Shown here one piece after another: positions 8,346 to 18,000 of a DNA stretch of 64,000 nucleotides. Positions within the stretch are counted from its first letter, which is position 1; each line of letters begins with the position of its first letter. The DNA comes from Pirellulaceae bacterium (GTDB lineage Bacteria > Planctomycetota > Planctomycetia > Pirellulales > Pirellulaceae). The notes under the pieces were generated by a model. It was given only the letters and a program-made list of their open reading frames with translations, was not told the DNA's origin and searched no databases. The DNA lies in the NCBI GenBank assembly GCA_020852965.1, contig JADYZV010000011.1, forward strand, positions 1-64,000. Direction: 5' to 3'. The translations under genes and the position numbers were made by a program.

Positions 8346-9785
8346 TCAACTAAGTAGTCCGTGGTGAACTTTTCCTGTGGCGACTCGATGCGGTCGGTTC
8401 TCGCGATCGAGTAACATGCCGTCGATCGGAAGTCCCATGGCATGCAGGATCGTCGTCGCAAAGTCTTGCGGAGACATTGAATTGTCTGTTGGATAGGCCG
8501 CGTGTTTGTCGCTGGCACCGTAGACAATACCCGACCGAACGGGGCCGCCAGCCAGAATGCCGTTGTAACAGAAAGGCCAGTGTTCCCGACCAGCGTTTTG
8601 CTGTGATATTTGCGGACGACGACCGAACTCGCCCACCCAAGCCACGATCGTTTCATCCAATAGTCCGCGCTCTTCTAAATCCTGCAGCAGTGCGGATAAC
8701 GCCATGTCGGCAGGTGGGATCAAGTCGTTTTTCAAACGATTGAAATTGTCCCCGTGTGTATCCCAAAAATTCCGACCATCATTGTGCCAATTGACCGAAA
8801 CCAGCGGCACACCATGCTCGACCAAACGCCGAGCCATCAAGACGCATTGACCATGTTGATTGCGTCCGTAGCGCTCGCGCGTCGCGTCATTTTCCTGTGA
8901 CAAATCGAAGGCTTGGCGCACGTTTTGCGAGGTGAGCAATTGCAGCGCACGCGATTGATGATTCCCATAAGCAACGCTCTGCAATGATTGCTGCAGAGTA
9001 GCGCGCTGGGCGTCGAGCAGGCGAAGGAGCTCTACGCGCGACTCCAGTCGATCCAGTCCAATATCGGCGGGTAATGACAATCCCTGGGGTTGCCAATCGG
9101 CTGCGTTCAAATCGCCTTGAAGCAACATGCCATCGTAGGCGGATCCGAGCCAACCGCCATGTTGCCCAGGCGCTTCGCCCCCCGGGGCACCGGGATGATA
9201 GGCCTTCCAAGGCATCGCCACAAACGATGGCATGCCCGTAGAATTGGGACGCATTTTCGAAATCAATGCGCCCAAGTGTGGCGAGTCTTTGGCGCTGGGT
9301 GGATCGGCATCGCTCTTAAGCACCGGTGCCAGTTGTCCCGTGAGCGCCAGATGGCCGCTCGACAAATGCGCTGGATCATCATGTGTCAGCGAACGAACAA
9401 TTGCCAGCTTGTCGGTCATCTGCGCCAGCCGCGAAAAATGCTCGCAGATCTGAATGCCTGGTACTTTGGTAGCGATCGGATTGAATTCCCCACGCACTTC
9501 AGCGGGCGCGTCGGGTTTAAGGTCAAACGTCTCCAGTTGGCTGGGCCCACCCCACATAAACAACAAGATACAGGCTTTGGCACGCGGCTTCGCGCTGGCA
9601 CCGTTCTGAAAAGAGCTGCCTTGCTCAGTACCTTGCCCTGCGAGCGCTGCTCGTGACAGTACATCTCCCCAGCCCAGCCCTAAGGCGGACAGCGTGCCAG
9701 CTTGCAAGATTTGGCGACGTTGGAGCAGGTGGCTGCGCCGGAAATCGCGGCAACCATGCTGCTCTCGACGGGGATGATTGGACAT
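8346..9785 (-). CDS. DUF1501 protein, Tat-exported
   Basis: A 479-residue member of the DUF1501 family, which has an alkaline-phosphatase/sulfatase-like fold. The N-terminus carries a twin-arginine-type signal (LLQRRQILQAGTLSALGLGW). Family hallmarks are LLFMWGGPSQLETFDLKPDAPAEVRGEF, IVRSLTHDDPAHLSSGH, GEFGRRPQIS and GREHWPFCYNGILAGGPV. The ATG at 9785 has AGGAAA about nine bases upstream. It is the first gene of the minus-strand unit and its stop nearly abuts the start of the giant PSCyt1 gene. No enzymatic activity is established for the family; the conserved pairing with PSCyt1/DUF1549 proteins suggests they act together outside the cytoplasm. Confidence 0.88.
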   Translation of the reverse strand: MSNHPRREQHGCRDFRRSHLLQRRQILQAGTLSALGLGWGDVLSRAALAGQGTEQGSSFQNGASAKPRAKACILLFMWGGPSQLETFDLKPDAPAEVRGEFNPIATKVPGIQICEHFSRLAQMTDKLAIVRSLTHDDPAHLSSGHLALTGQLAPVLKSDADPPSAKDSPHLGALISKMRPNSTGMPSFVAMPWKAYHPGAPGGEAPGQHGGWLGSAYDGMLLQGDLNAADWQPQGLSLPADIGLDRLESRVELLRLLDAQRATLQQSLQSVAYGNHQSRALQLLTSQNVRQAFDLSQENDATRERYGRNQHGQCVLMARRLVEHGVPLVSVNWHNDGRNFWDTHGDNFNRLKNDLIPPADMALSALLQDLEERGLLDETIVAWVGEFGRRPQISQQNAGREHWPFCYNGILAGGPVRSGIVYGASDKHAAYPTDNSMSPQDFATTILHAMGLPIDGMLLDRENRPHRVATGKVHHGLLS

Positions 9786-10002
9786 CGTCGAACCATTTCC
9801 TATTATTGCGGTGGGGAGGAACGGCAGGTGCGGTCAAGGCATATAGTTAAGTTACGGTAGGCTTTAGGCGGGGATCAGTTACTATAACCGATTTCAGAGG
9901 GTGATTCGCGAACAAAGTTGTTTTTTTGGGACACTTCTTGGCAAACCCCGCTAAGCGAACAATCTCGCCCGACGCTCCGCCCGTTCACATATTCTCTAAT
10001 TG

Positions 10003-10230
10003 CCCCCCGGCGAGCTTGTCTCGCTGGTGAATCAGTTTTGTGCCCAGACACGGCTCTTTAGACCCCCGCGAGCTTGTCTCGCTGGTGAATCAGTTTTGTA
10101 CCCAGACACGGTTCTTTAGACCCCCGCGAGCTTGTCTCGCTGGTGAATCAGTTTTGTGCCCAGACACGGCTCTTTAGACCCCCGCGAGCTTGTCTCGCTG
10201 GTGAATCAGTTTTGTGCCTAGACACGGTTC
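10003..10230. repeat. 58-bp direct tandem repeat, about 3.8 copies
   Basis: CGAGCTTGTCTCGCTGGTGA begins at 10011, 10069, 10127 and 10185, an exact 58-bp period. Units differ at only a few positions (GTGCCC/GTACCC, GGCTC/GGTTC). Each contains a small hairpin GCGAG-CTTGT-CTCGC. There are no unique spacers, so it is not a CRISPR array. The last unit breaks off near 10230, shortly before the hairpin at 10245-10289. A single inverted unit sits at 47548-47590 beside a similar hairpin. The 9786-10002 stretch upstream holds no recognisable gene. Confidence 0.95.
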
Positions 10231-10244
10231 AGCCACCTGCGCGC

Positions 10245-10289
10245 CATCCCGCCATGATCGCCGCTGAAAGCGGCGATCATGGCGGGATG
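10245..10289. repeat. Perfect 21-bp inverted repeat (hairpin)
   Basis: Left arm 10245-10265 and right arm 10269-10289 are perfectly complementary around a GAA loop. The inner core is GATCGCCGC/GCGGCGATC, shared with the 25-bp hairpin at 47471-47524. No T-run follows, so it is unlike an intrinsic terminator. It forms the right end of the composite that begins with the 58-bp units. Confidence 0.93.
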
Positions 10290-10337
10290 ACCGACTTAAG
10301 AATTTCAAAACCGCCGCATTCTAACTGCAAAACTTCC

Positions 10338-10628
10338 TCACCCGTGAGGCAAGCTCACTGGGGGAGAGATGACCGAGCACTTGTCCACCCAGCACTCCGG
10401 CTTAGGGTCGAGCATATCTAGCTGGCTAGGTCCACCACTGAGCAATACCAACAACACCGAGCGAGCCTGCCCAAAACCGGGCGGGTGAACCGTACCAGCG
10501 TCCGCAGCAGTCGCGACGTGGTTTGCGAGCTGACTGGGGAGTACCGAACCGACGACTCCTGTCGCCGCCATGCGCAGTAGTCCACGGCGGTCGACTCCAA
10601 ATAGCGGGTCCATCATGACAGGCTCCAT
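10338..10628 (-). pseudogene. Truncated DUF1501 gene (N-terminal fragment)
   Basis: The first 80 or so codons encode a typical DUF1501 start: twin-arginine signal (DRRGLLRMAATGVVGSVLPS) then VLLVLLSGGPSQLDMLDPKPE. After DPKPE, where the family continues with A-P-x-E-x-R-G, the sequence changes to unrelated residues and stops. The other roughly 400 residues are missing; in their place are a short sequence with CTCACCCGTGAGGCAAGCTC and the hairpin/repeat composite. This indicates loss of the 3' part at a repeat junction. The ATG at 10628 is the natural start. Confidence 0.82.
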
Positions 10629-11060
10629 CTAGCGAAGGCAGTGTCTCAATGGGGCAATGACAGCAAAAGGTGGGGTGGGGTGATAACGATTGTAACGCAG
10701 CGAACGATTGATTTTAAAAAGGATAGCAAACTATTCGCTATTTTCCGCTCATCCGCGCCTCGATACTACGATACCGATCAAGGCCCACGCATGGTCAGAC
10801 TCAAGATTGAGGGCAGTGGACCAGGTTCCGAGTCCGTTGGCTACGGAATGTGATGTGTCAGGGACTCGTAACTCCGTCCACTCTCGCCAACCCTATCGCT
10901 TAGCTTTGACCATGCACGCGGCCGTGGGACGAATGCAATTCGGCGAACCAACATGCCGGCTACAGGCCACGCTAAAACACCGTACCGCCAAATAAATAAT
11001 TGTAGCGAAATCTAGTTGACACCAGGGCTCACCAGCCGCCCATTGGATCATGAGGGTTAT
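10629..11060. other. Intergenic, no gene seen
   Basis: Divergent region between the broken DUF1501 gene and the TolC-family gene. Open frames here are short and unlike any family I recognise. TTGACA at 11016-11021 could be a -35 element, but only a poor -10 (CCCATT) follows at a suitable distance, so no promoter is claimed. Confidence 0.5.
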
Positions 11061-12617
11061 ATGAACCGGTCGCGACACGCCTTTCGAATACTGCTCGTAC
11101 TAACCGCATTGGGAAGTTCAGGCTGCGCAACGTCTCGCGAGTTGACTTCGCCAACGACGCGTCGCACACCCTGGCACAGCACAGTACGCAATGCTCAGCC
11201 AGCCGAACCTGTAGAGTCGGTGAAGTCTGCAATGCGCGAGTCGGCGCACGATCAGGCAACTTTGCCGACACAAATGACGAACGTCGCTGCGCAGCCCGAG
11301 ACTAGCGACACTCGCTTCAAACTAGTCGCCTTCGAAGACCCTGTCGTCCAAGATGCCGGAGGCGATGCCATCGCCGCAACGACGATCGCTGACACAGTTA
11401 CACCTACGATCACGTTGGCTCAGATCGAGTCGATCGCTCTCGCCAACAACCCTACGTTACGGGGTCTAACGGCGACGATGAACAAGGCGGCAGGCTATCG
11501 AAATCAAGTCGGTTTGCGAGCCAATCCAACGGTGGGCTATCAGGGCCAGCAATTGGCCGACCAACAAACCGATCAACATACCGCCTTCATCGAGCAAGAG
11601 TTCGTCACCGGCGGCAAGTTGGAATTGAATCGTCGTGTGCTCGGCGAGGCGGTACAGGCGCAAGCGTTGGAGCTCGAAGCCCAGCGACTGCGCATTTCCA
11701 CCGATGTGCGCGCTCAGTTCTTCCAAGCGTTGGCCGCTCAGAGGCGTATTGAACTAATCCACGAATTCCAATCGGTTGCAGACAAGGGCTTCGAACTTGC
11801 CGAGCTGCGCAGACAAGCCCTCGAAGGTTCCAAGATCGACGTACTGCAAGCCAAAGTGCAGAAGAACGAAATCGACCTAGCCTATCAGCAGGCGCAGATC
11901 GCCTTCTCGACGGCTTGGAAATCGCTGACCGCGCTGGCCGGGACCACTTCGATGCCACCGGTGCGCCTCGACGGTGAGCTGCCTGAGTCCGATGAGACAC
12001 TCGATTGGAATTTTGTCGGGGCTACGATTGTCAGTGCGAGTCCCGAATTGCAAGCGGCACAGACGCGTGTTCGCCAAGCCCGGGCCTACCTCGAGCGACA
12101 AGGCGTTCAGGCCATTCCCAACTTGACGATGCAGATGGCCGCCGGTGTCGACAACGGAACCAACTCGGGCCTGATCAACCTCCAAGTCGGCGCGCCCATT
12201 CCGGTCTTCAATCAAAACCAAGGAAACATCGCCGCCGCTCGAGCCGATTACTGCCGCGCGGTAATGGAAGTGCAGCGGATCGAGAACTCCATCGCCGCTC
12301 GCTTGGCCAACGTTTCGCAGGACTATCAATCGTCCCTCGTTGCGGTTGCTAAATACTCGCAGGAAATTCTACCCAACGCAGCCGAGTCGATGTCGCTAGC
12401 CGAGCTGGCCTACAAATCGGGCGAAACCAATTTCATTCAAGTATTGGTAGCGCGACGCACGTACTTCGAATCGAATCTACAATACATCGCCGCGCAAAGC
12501 CAACTGGCGCAAGCACGCGCACGCGTCGACGGCTTTGTGCTCAGCGGAGGTCTCGACCCAATGAATGACCAAAGCGGCGACGATTCGCTACGCGGATTGA
12601 CTTTCAGCCAGCAGTAA
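11061..12617 (+). CDS. TolC-family outer-membrane efflux lipoprotein
   Basis: 518 residues from ATG 11061, preceded by GAGG at 11052-11055; the TTG at 11016 would spoil the signal peptide. The N-terminus is a lipoprotein signal (ILLVLTALGSSGC, Cys22). After a low-complexity linker comes the TolC/OEP architecture of two long alpha-helical repeats (LAQIESIALANNPTLRGL at the start, later VGAPIPVFNQNQGNIAAARADY and the helical ending LAELAYKSGETNFIQVL). It resembles CzcC/CusC-type outer-membrane channels for cation or drug efflux. No RND pump or adaptor gene lies beside it, so the inner-membrane partner must be encoded elsewhere. Confidence 0.88.
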   Translation: MNRSRHAFRILLVLTALGSSGCATSRELTSPTTRRTPWHSTVRNAQPAEPVESVKSAMRESAHDQATLPTQMTNVAAQPETSDTRFKLVAFEDPVVQDAGGDAIAATTIADTVTPTITLAQIESIALANNPTLRGLTATMNKAAGYRNQVGLRANPTVGYQGQQLADQQTDQHTAFIEQEFVTGGKLELNRRVLGEAVQAQALELEAQRLRISTDVRAQFFQALAAQRRIELIHEFQSVADKGFELAELRRQALEGSKIDVLQAKVQKNEIDLAYQQAQIAFSTAWKSLTALAGTTSMPPVRLDGELPESDETLDWNFVGATIVSASPELQAAQTRVRQARAYLERQGVQAIPNLTMQMAAGVDNGTNSGLINLQVGAPIPVFNQNQGNIAAARADYCRAVMEVQRIENSIAARLANVSQDYQSSLVAVAKYSQEILPNAAESMSLAELAYKSGETNFIQVLVARRTYFESNLQYIAAQSQLAQARARVDGFVLSGGLDPMNDQSGDDSLRGLTFSQQ

Positions 12618-12638
12618 ACGCACGTTCCGTTCTGGAGT

Positions 12639-13142
12639 GTGGAAGCAGGCAACAAACCCGACGGAACCTACTATTCAACTGGGATGGAACCCTGGTTTGC
12701 CTGGGGAAAAAACCCACCACCTGGTGAAGTCAACCTATATAGCTACTTCTTGGACATGGAAGTAGATCCCAAGATGAACAAGTACTGGGGGAACGCCTTC
12801 TTCCCACCGGGTCCCGGCAGAGGTGAAGCAGCCGGTCCCAGCCGAGTCATTCCCCCGCTCGATCAGTGGCAGTGCTGGGAATTCATGATCCAAGCCAATT
12901 CCGCTGCGGACGTCGCGGACGGCCAGCAGGCTATGTGGTTGGACGGCAAACAGGTCAGCAGTCATACCGGTATTCGCTGGCGCAATGACATGGATTTGAA
13001 AGTAAATTGCCTGTGGTTGGAACACTATGGTTACGATGATGGCGATCCAACCAGAAAATACTGGAAGAAGAGCCAGTCGGTTTGGTTCGACGATGTCGTT
13101 GTGGCGACAGAGTATATCGGCCCTCAAAGTCCTTCCGAATAA
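12639..13142 (+). pseudogene. C-terminal fragment of a LamG-like/polysaccharide-lyase-like protein
   Basis: A 167-codon frame with no signal peptide and only a GTG start 21 bp after the TolC-family stop. It reads like the second half of a planctomycete concanavalin-type beta-sandwich protein (WQCWEFMIQANSAADVADGQQAMWLDGKQV, DMDLKVNCLWLEHYG, then SVWFDDVVVATEYIGP). The N-terminal half and secretion signal are absent, and the upstream bases belong to the TolC-family gene, so I read it as a 5'-truncated gene. It could still be expressed as a small cytoplasmic protein. Confidence 0.6.
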
Positions 13143-13170
13143 ACATCGCAACTCAAAAGGAATCTCTCGA

Positions 13171-14547
13171 ATGCATAAGCACATCTACTACCTAGCGATC
13201 TGCTTGAGTATTGCAGGTCTCGCCCGAGCCCAAGACACTCAGGAAGCACCCTCGTGGAAACCACTGTTCAATGGCCATGACCTGAGTGGTTGGCAACCCA
13301 TCAACGTCGCGGCCGATACGTTTACTGTCCGAGATGGAATCATCGTCTCCACGGGAAAGCCAATCGGCGTGATGCGTACGGAGCGCATGTACGAGAACTT
13401 CATCGTGGAACTCGAATGGAGACACATGCAACCGGGAGGCAACGCAGGTTTCTTTGTGTGGGGAGATGGCATACCCAGCCTTGGCATTCCGTTCACTCGA
13501 GGGATCGAAGTCCAGATTCTCGACAACGCCGCCAAAGCGCCGGGAAAGAACGATTTCTATACAACACACGGTGATATCTTTCCCATTCACGGAGCGAAGA
13601 TGACCCCTAGCGGACGCACTGCACCCAAAGGAAATCGCAGTTTTCCCACACAAGATTTATCCCATAGCTCACCCCAGTGGAATCACTATCGCGTGGTTGC
13701 CAACGATGGCCAAGTGCGTTTGAGTGTCAATGGACAAGAAGTCACTACCGGCCAGGATTGCTGGCCACGCAAAGGCTATCTCTGCTTGGAATCCGAAGGC
13801 TCCGAATGCCACTTTAGGAACTTGCGAATTCAAGAACTTCCTTCAACGGGTGCCGATGCAAGCCAAACGGCCAGATCAGGCGATGGGTATGTTCCGTTGT
13901 TCAACGGTCTCAATTTGGATGGCTGGAAGATCCCAGCAGGAGACAACGGGCACTGGAAGGTAGTCAACGAAGTGATCGACTGCGATGCGCTAAGCGAGGC
14001 ACCAGGTGAAAAGTCGCTCGAGTCGGAACACGAGTACACGAACTTCAATTTGATCGTCGACTGGCGCATCAAGGAAACTCCCTACATCAACCACCAGGTG
14101 GCCCAAATCCTGCCCGATGGTTCGGAAGCGGTCGATGCCGAGGGTAAGCCCATCAAGTTGTCAGTCCCCGATTCGGACTCCGGTATCTTCCTGCGTGGTA
14201 GCGGCAAACATCAAGTCAACATTTGGTGTTGGCCGATCGGCTCTGGTGAAATGTATGGCATTCGGCGCGACCAATCCATGCCCAGTGAAGTTCGCGCTGC
14301 GGTGACGCCACGAGTGAAAGCCGATAACGAAATTGGCAAATGGAATCGATTCGAGATTACCGTGATCGGCCACGAAGTAACCGTCGTCCTCAATGGCCAA
14401 ACCGTCATTGAAAAAGCCTCCATTCCCAGTTTGCCACCCAAGGGATCCATCTTCTTGCAGCACCATGGCAGCAAAAAGAATGGACAATGGACAGGCCCAC
14501 CATCTCTGGTTCAGTTCCGCAATATTATGATCAAGGAACTTCCGTAA
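13171..14547 (+). CDS. Secreted protein with two DUF1080 (3-keto-disaccharide hydrolase-like) domains
   Basis: 458 residues from ATG 13171, with AAAAGGAA upstream; the longer open frame lacks a signal peptide, while this start gives one (MHKHIYYLAICLSIAGLARA). Two DUF1080 concanavalin-like domains follow in tandem, each opening with the family signature: WKPLFNGHDLSGWQPI (about 27-220) and YVPLFNGLNLDGWKIP (about 235-455). Further family features are GNAGFFVWGD, GIEVQILDN, DSGIFLRGS and GSIFLQHHGS. DUF1080 proteins are linked to glycan or 3-keto-sugar metabolism, so an extracytoplasmic carbohydrate-active or binding role is likely. It sits between two broken genes. Confidence 0.85.
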   Translation: MHKHIYYLAICLSIAGLARAQDTQEAPSWKPLFNGHDLSGWQPINVAADTFTVRDGIIVSTGKPIGVMRTERMYENFIVELEWRHMQPGGNAGFFVWGDGIPSLGIPFTRGIEVQILDNAAKAPGKNDFYTTHGDIFPIHGAKMTPSGRTAPKGNRSFPTQDLSHSSPQWNHYRVVANDGQVRLSVNGQEVTTGQDCWPRKGYLCLESEGSECHFRNLRIQELPSTGADASQTARSGDGYVPLFNGLNLDGWKIPAGDNGHWKVVNEVIDCDALSEAPGEKSLESEHEYTNFNLIVDWRIKETPYINHQVAQILPDGSEAVDAEGKPIKLSVPDSDSGIFLRGSGKHQVNIWCWPIGSGEMYGIRRDQSMPSEVRAAVTPRVKADNEIGKWNRFEITVIGHEVTVVLNGQTVIEKASIPSLPPKGSIFLQHHGSKKNGQWTGPPSLVQFRNIMIKELP

Positions 14548-14577
14548 AGCTTTTCGAGATTTTGCTGCCACGCACCG

Positions 14578-14853
14578 TTGCAACAGGGAAGCAATGATGC
14601 CCACAAACAATCCAACGTCCCTGCCTACTTCCCTCAATCCGACTCGACGACGGGCTGCCAGCGCTGCGCTCTGGTTGGTAGTGCCGCCGTCACTTTGCTG
14701 GCTATAATGGGACGGATGGCGACTTACACGGGTCAGCAAATCACCTGGGACATGGCTTGGAATTCTCAGGAAGACCTCAGTCCACCTCGTTACGAATGGG
14801 GTGAGCTGGCGACTCCAACGGTAGCGGTCCCCGGCGTAGCCAAGTTTGTGTGA
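14578..14853 (+). pseudogene. C-terminal remnant of a Gfo/Idh/MocA-family oxidoreductase
   Basis: From about 14665 the frame reads ALVGSAAVTLLAIMGRMATY, then TGQQITWDMAWNSQEDLSP and ends in a VAVPGVAKFV-like tail. This is the characteristic last segment of planctomycete Gfo/Idh/MocA dehydrogenases (usual form: S-x-x-x-I-x-GRMAAYTGQ-x-ITW-x-x-x-x-x-S). The Rossmann domain and most of the C-terminal domain are missing. The preceding codons are not recognisable. The rest of the 14548-15028 gap holds nothing else I can name. Confidence 0.65.
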
Positions 14854-15028
14854 GGTCCGACATGGCTTCATATTCTCACTACCGAAGAAGTCTGGCTCCT
14901 GTGACACAAGGTCATTGGGGGCCTTGATTGAAAGCCCGAATTATCGCAATTTCAATGCTCACGCATCGGGTTGGGAAATACGGTGCAATCGACCCAAGCG
15001 ATGCTGTCCAATTAGGAGTTGCGCCGAA

Positions 15029-18000
15029 ATGTTTCAAGCGGTAACCCCACGACGTTTTCTATGGCTGGTTCTGCCTGCAATCATGTTGGCTGGCTCGACT
15101 GCTCTATTGCATCTATTGCACGCCGACGACAGTCTGCTGCCATCGCGTGAGTCGTGGCTGTCGGGCTTTCATGGTTCCCCCGATCCGCCGCTGCCGCTGG
15201 TGCTCGAGCGCGCCTATCCCAAGCTAAGCTTCAAAGGCCCCACTTCGCTGCACCGTATTCCAAACGACGATCGGTTCATCGTCCTCGAACATTGGAGCAA
15301 GATCTATTCATTTGAAGACCGTGAACAGGTCGACAGTGCCGATCTATGTGCCGATCTTGCAGCCGATCGTCCTCCCGAGTCGGCAACCGTGGCAGGTGAT
15401 AAACATCGGATCGAGCTCTATAGTTTGGCGTTTCATCCAGACTTTGCCGACAACCGCTGGGTCTTCCTGGCGTACATCGTCCATGGGGCGGAAAAACCGA
15501 TCACGCATCTCAGTCGCTTCGAATTGAGCGACACACAACCCCCGCAGTTACTGGTCGACACCGAGTTGGAAATACTGACGTGCCTGGGCGGTGGTCACAA
15601 TGGTTGTACGCTGTTGTTCGATCATCAAGGCTATCTCTACATGTCGATCGGTGACTTGACCAACCCGTCCCCGCCCGACACGCTGGAGACCGGCCAGGAT
15701 ATCAGTGACCTTTACTCCTCGATCTTGCGCATCGACATCGATCATCCTGCGGATGGAAAAAATTACTCGATCCCACCCGATAATCCCTTCGTCGACCTGC
15801 CGGAGGCTCGCCCCGAGGTCTTTGCCTATGGACTCCGCAATCCGTTTCGCATGTCCTTCGATCCCCCGACAGGCGACCTGTGGGTTGGCGACGTTGGTTG
15901 GGAAGCGTGGGAGATGGTCTATCGAGTCGTTTCGGGAGGGAATTATGGCTGGGCAATCAAGGAGGGACCGGGGGACGTCAAGTCACAACCGATCGGGCCA
16001 ACTCCGATCCGCCCTCCGGACATTGCCCTCAGTCACGCCGAGGCGGCTTCGGTGACCGGGGGTGTAGTCTACCGTGGTAAGCGACTACCGGAGATAAAGG
16101 GGAAATATATCTTTGGCGATTGGATCACTCGAAAATTTTGGGCTGCCGAGTTCGACCATGAGAAGACGATCCGTGTAGAAGAAATCGCAGTTGGCACGGT
16201 AAAGCCTTCGTGCTTTGAAACCGATCGCCAAGGGGAATTGTTGATTGCCGATTTCACCGATGACGCACAAGATTCCGGAATCTACCGCTTCGTCACCAAT
16301 CCAGCCACCAAATTAGCTTCAGCGGATAGCTCAATCCCTACGTTTCCACGTCTACTGAGTGAAACCGGCTTGTTCGCGGACACCGCTGATCACCTCCCGG
16401 CACCGGGCGTAGTCGAGTACTCGTTGAATGCTCCCATGTGGATGAATGGTGCTTCTCAAGTTAACTTGCTGGCGATTCCCGGGACAGGAACCGCAGTCTT
16501 CCATGAGCATCCACAAAAAATGTTCGATTGGTTTAAGACCTATGTTACCTTTCCCAACGGAAGCGTACTGGCGAAAACCTATTCGCTTCCCACCATCGAC
16601 GACCCCGGCATTGCCGAGCGTCGCATCGAAACTCAAATTGCACTCAAGGATGAGCTGGGAGAATGGCAATACTACACATACCGCTGGAATGCCGAGAACA
16701 CCGATGCAGAATTGGTTCCGCGTAGCGGGGAGTCTGAGAAACTACGAGTCCCCGACCGCCGCGTGGCAGGAGGGGAACGGGAATTGAATTGGCAATTCGG
16801 ATCGCGAACACAATGCCGTATCTGCCACACCCCGTGGGCAGGTGAAACACTCGGTTTTATTGAGCAGCAACTGCGACGTCCGAAACAGCAGCATGACAGT
16901 TGGCGGACGTTGCTCGATGCGGGCATCGTCCGGACCAGCCATAGATTCACGCCACAGTTGGTCGACCGGCTCAGCGACGGCAAGCAGATTGAACCACCAC
17001 CTAGCGGCAACTTAGCAGAGTCCGAGGAATCGAGCGCCGCAAGTTTGAGAGAACATGAACTTGCCGACCGCAGCTCTTGGCCGGCCATTGGCGCAATGGC
17101 GGTAGTGAGTGATGCCAGCGAACCGCTCGAAGATCGCGCGCGAGCCTATTTGCATGCTAATTGTGCGCACTGCCACCTGTCCGGAGGCAGCGCTTCCACC
17201 ACCTTCGATGTGACGTTTCCAAAAACGCTAAGCGAGACCAAATTGGTCGACGCACTCCCGATGCGCGGCTCGATGGGACTGAGCGATGCACGGCTGATCG
17301 CGGCCGGTGACTTGTCGCGATCGGTGGTCTGGGTTCGCATGGCGAAGTCGGGTTCGGGACACATGCCGCACATGGGGGCTACCATCGTCGACGCTGAAGG
17401 TGTGCGACTGCTGAGCGCGTGGATTCAGCAACTGGCCCCGGATGCCGACCGTCGCGCATGGCTGGAGACTGTCTGTCGCACGTCACCAGTTGAGGATCGT
17501 AGCCAGCGACTCGAAGCCGCCCAGGCCTTGATGCAATCACTGGAAGGGTCGATCCTCTTGGCGACCGCCTTGGAGGAGAACCGCGTGCCAACACAATTGA
17601 TTGAAGCGATCGTCGAACTTTCGCAGAGCCAGGAACCGACTATCAGGGAACTCATCGAGCCCTTTGGCGCGCCACATCAATACATCCAGCGACTCGGCAC
17701 CGACTTCGATCCAGCGGAAGTCCTTTCATTGCAGGGGGACCGAGAAGCGGGGAGGCAGCTATTTATTGCCGGAGTGGGAGAGTGTGCGAAATGCCACCGC
17801 GTGGCCGACGCGATCTCCAACGAATTGGCCACGGAGGTTGGGCCAGATCTCAGCCGTGCCCAGGAAAAATGGAAGACGCGTGAGAGTTTACTAACGCAAA
17901 TCATGCATCCGTCGCTAGAGATCGACGCTGCCTATCGGAGCCTGACGGTCGTCGACTCCGACGGGAAAGTCTTGGCTGGAAGAGTGCTAGCGCGCGACGA

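Noticed and set aside
10003-10230. Possible CRISPR array
   Set aside because: The 58-bp units are conserved along their whole length with no unique spacers, and no cas genes occur in the window.
10245-10289. Intrinsic terminator for the truncated DUF1501 gene
   Set aside because: The perfect stem has no T-run on either strand, and the same core recurs elsewhere with repeat units, which fits a repeat element better.
11016-11060. TTG start or TTGACA promoter for the TolC-family gene
   Set aside because: The extra 15 codons spoil the lipoprotein signal while ATG 11061 has its own GAGG; the hexamer has only a poor -10 partner.
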